From contig NZ_PVZB01000003.1 of NCBI RefSeq assembly GCF_003002025.1, positions 62,001 through 126,000 on the forward strand: 64,000 nucleotides of DNA, in the 5' to 3' direction. Each line of letters starts with the position of its first letter. Within the stretch, counting starts at the first letter, position 1. Positions 62,260 to 64,000 of this stretch are shown piece by piece. The notes beneath the pieces were generated by a model. It was not told the origin of the DNA, searched no databases, and saw only the letters and a program-made list of their open reading frames with translations. Made by a program: the position numbers and the translations under genes. Origin of the DNA: Paraburkholderia sp. BL25I1N1 (GTDB taxonomy: Bacteria > Pseudomonadota > Gammaproteobacteria > Burkholderiales > Burkholderiaceae).

Positions 62260-62769
62260 ATGAGTCAATTTCGAATACTCGCGGCGACCGCGGCTTCGTT
62301 CGCTCTGACAGCGCTGACCGCTCCGGCGTATGCGGCACTGGGCGGCGCACCGACCTATCCGGTCACGGCCAGCAGCACGAGCGCAGGGGCGGCCGGCCAG
62401 AATAACGCGGCAGTGGCGCGCTTCGCCGCCAGCGGCAATGCGGCCTCGGCGAATTACACGGTGAGCCAGACCACGCTGCCCTCGGGCACCGTCGTAAGCG
62501 AGTACATCAGCGCCGGCAATACGGTGTTTGCCTTGAGCTGGGAAGGCCCGACCATGCCGCCGCTCAAGACACTGCTCGCCACTTATTTCCCGACTTACGT
62601 CCAGGCACTCACCGACGCCCACGCCACGCAAGGCGGCGGCTACGGGCCCGCCGTCGTGCATCAGTCGGCGCTGGTCGTGGAGACCGGCGGCCATATGGGC
62701 GCGTTCGTGGGCCGTGCCTATTTACCGCAAGCGCTGCCGCAAGGCGTGAGCGCTGACGATATCAAGTAA
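62260..62769 (+). CDS. Exported DUF2844 protein
   Basis: A 169-aa secreted protein with a signal peptide (FRILAATAASFALTALTAPA, cleavage after AYA at about residue 26). The mature domain, LGGAPTYPVTASSTSAGAAG, then YTVSQTTLPSGTVVSEYISA, FALSWEGPTMPPLKTLLATY and HQSALVVETGGHMGAFVGRA, is the DUF2844 pattern, found next to DUF3443 in Burkholderiaceae. It lies 30 bp before the DUF3443 gene and is surely co-transcribed. Function unknown; probably a periplasmic or surface partner of the DUF3443 protein. Confidence 0.9.
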   Translation: MSQFRILAATAASFALTALTAPAYAALGGAPTYPVTASSTSAGAAGQNNAAVARFAASGNAASANYTVSQTTLPSGTVVSEYISAGNTVFALSWEGPTMPPLKTLLATYFPTYVQALTDAHATQGGGYGPAVVHQSALVVETGGHMGAFVGRAYLPQALPQGVSADDIK

Positions 62770-62799
62770 CTCATTAAAATCATTAGAGAGAGAACAACA

Positions 62800-64000
62800 G
62801 TGCGCAAAATCGCAAGGATTATTGCCGCGGGGCTCGGGCTCGGGTTGGCACTCAGTCTCGCCGGCTGCGGCGGGGGTGGCGGCTCCAGCAACAACGCAAC
62901 GGCCAACGCACCAGTTGCCGCCAGTGCGCCGGTGGGCCCGGGCAACACGACGTCCAATCCCCTCGTCACCGACTCGACACCCAACGTGCTCGCCGTCGAC
63001 GCCTCCGCCGTGCCCACACCAGCCAATGCCGGCAACACAATGTCGGTCACGGTCAGCGCAACAGGCATTCATAATCAGCCGATGGTCAGCGTCAAGATCT
63101 GCGCCCCCGGCTCCAACGCAGCCACGAGTTGCACGACGATTCCGAACGTGATCGTCGATACGGCGTCGTTCGGGCTGCGACTGGTGCGCTCGGCGATCCC
63201 GAACGCCACGTTCAGTGCGCTCACCGCCGAAACGGACCAGTCGAGCGGCCTGCCGCTTGCTGAATGCGCATTGTTCGGCAGCGGTTATGCATGGGGTTCG
63301 GTGCATCTCGCGGACATCGGGCTGTCGAGCGAGGTTGCCCCGTCGGTGCCGATCCACGTGATTGGCGATCCCGCGCTGACCATTGCCGCACCGTCTGAAT
63401 GCCAGGTCGGCCGTCAATTGGCGAGCGCGGCCGATCTCGGCGCGAACGGCATTCTCGGCATCGGCGTGAGCCCGACGGACTGCGGCTCGCAATGTGCGCT
63501 GACGACGATCTCGCAGTTCTATTACACCAATGCCGGCAATGCCACCTCGGTGCCCGTCGCAAAACAGATCAGCAATCCGGTCGCGCGCTTCCCGCAAGAC
63601 AACAACGGTGTGATTCTGGAGATGGCGCAGGTGTTGGATAGCGGCAGCGCGACCGCTCAAGGCACGCTTGTGTTCGGCATCGACACGCAGGCCAATAACG
63701 TGCTGAACGGCACGGGCGCGCCGATTCTCCGGACGGATCTGAATGGCGACTTCACGTCGTCATATGGCGGCACCACGTTCACGCAGACGTTCTTCGATTC
63801 GGGCTCGACGGTGCTGTTCTTTCCGGACACGACGATCGCTCGCGACACGTCGTCCGGGTACTACATCCCGGCTGCGACCGTGGGTCGTACTTCGACGCTG
63901 GCAGGGACCAATCCGGCGAGCGTGACGCTCGGCTTCAATATCGCGAACGCCGCGACGCTGACATCATCGGGGAATAGCGCGTTCAACAATCTCGGTATCT
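62800..64000 (+). CDS. DUF3443 lipoprotein with aspartic-protease-like motifs, 3' end beyond window
   Basis: Starts with GTG 62800 (GAGAGAGAACAACA upstream) and remains open to the window edge, about 400 residues visible. The signal ends in lipobox LAGC followed by a Gly/Ser/Asn-rich linker, so it is a lipoprotein. VIVDTASFGLRL (Asp120) and TFFDSGSTVLFF (Asp333) lie 213 residues apart, resembling the two D-T/S-G-S motifs of pepsin-like aspartic proteases. CALFGSGYAWGSVHLADIGL and ANGILGIGVSPTDCG further match the fold. Activity is not established. Partner DUF2844 precedes it. Confidence 0.87.
   Translation, partial: MRKIARIIAAGLGLGLALSLAGCGGGGGSSNNATANAPVAASAPVGPGNTTSNPLVTDSTPNVLAVDASAVPTPANAGNTMSVTVSATGIHNQPMVSVKICAPGSNAATSCTTIPNVIVDTASFGLRLVRSAIPNATFSALTAETDQSSGLPLAECALFGSGYAWGSVHLADIGLSSEVAPSVPIHVIGDPALTIAAPSECQVGRQLASAADLGANGILGIGVSPTDCGSQCALTTISQFYYTNAGNATSVPVAKQISNPVARFPQDNNGVILEMAQVLDSGSATAQGTLVFGIDTQANNVLNGTGAPILRTDLNGDFTSSYGGTTFTQTFFDSGSTVLFFPDTTIARDTSSGYYIPAATVGRTSTLAGTNPASVTLGFNIANAATLTSSGNSAFNNLGI

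Noticed and set aside
1..64000. CRISPR arrays, rRNA/tRNA genes, transposases, phage integrases or attachment sites
   Set aside because: I scanned for regularly spaced direct repeats, tRNA-like cloverleaf ends, and transposase or integrase motifs and saw none; the AT-rich region at 40.3-43 kb has no recognisable mobility gene.

Overview
The window looks like a stretch of a Burkholderiaceae replicon, most probably Paraburkholderia. The evidence is the high GC content with GC-rich third codon positions, the many LysR regulators divergent from small catabolic genes, a Burkholderia-type OmpC-like porin, and the DUF2844/DUF3443 and DUF4148-like exported proteins. I saw no rRNA, tRNA, ribosomal protein or replication gene, no CRISPR array and no intact insertion sequence. 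The content is almost entirely accessory metabolism, transport and regulation, as on a secondary chromosome or megaplasmid (inference).

Layout. 0-3.5 kb: the end of a sugar ABC transporter operon (binding protein, then ATPase running off the left edge) with a divergent LysR. 3.8-10.6 kb: a PEP mutase/isocitrate lyase-like protein, small proteins, a patatin lipase, an unusual SDR with a tautomerase, and a nitronate monooxygenase with its divergent LysR. 10.6-15 kb: a frameshifted FUSC gene, then an oxidative-stress block (Ohr, small exported protein, MsrA, MarR/OhrR-like regulator, NDH-2-like flavoprotein). The ohr and marR promoters share an almost identical 18-bp operator. 15-24 kb: SnoaL-like protein, GT9 glycosyltransferase, PRC-barrel protein, an orphan sugar-binding protein next to an LRR-protein kinase, O6-methylguanine-DNA methyltransferase, GNAT/M20 amidohydrolase pair and a BcrC-like phosphatase. 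24-40 kb: hydrolases, SDRs, a PQQ-type beta-propeller lipoprotein, porin, chemoreceptor, DUF899 protein, an HTH regulator with a cytosolic propeller, and a LysR/NmrA-type SDR pair.

40.3-43 kb is an AT-richer island: a coupled minus-strand operon of an orphan T6SS Hcp, a DUF3592 membrane protein and a glycine-rich protein of unknown function, preceded by a broken small gene and followed by an intrinsic terminator, plus a lipoprotein. 43-48 kb is an aromatic/quinate-like catabolic group (intradiol dioxygenase, PRISE-type reductase, IclR, MHS transporter, divergent type II dehydroquinase). 48-50 kb: a DHA2 drug exporter. 50-55 kb: a complete D-glucarate module (gudP, gudD, kdgD and a divergent FadR-type regulator) with a site matching the FadR-family consensus. 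55-58 kb: LysR and Old Yellow Enzyme flanked by gene remnants (TetR tail; a divergent MFS/LysR pair collapsed by one deletion). 58-62 kb: a CitMHS transporter with a split AtuA-type enzyme under a divergent LysR, an uncharacterised catabolic operon. 62.2-64 kb: DUF2844 followed by DUF3443, an exported pair in which the second has two aspartic-protease-like Asp motifs; it runs off the right edge.

At least five broken or remnant genes (NodT-type outer-membrane factor, FUSC, a small gene upstream of hcp, TetR, MFS/LysR) show that the region is undergoing gene decay as well as gain.
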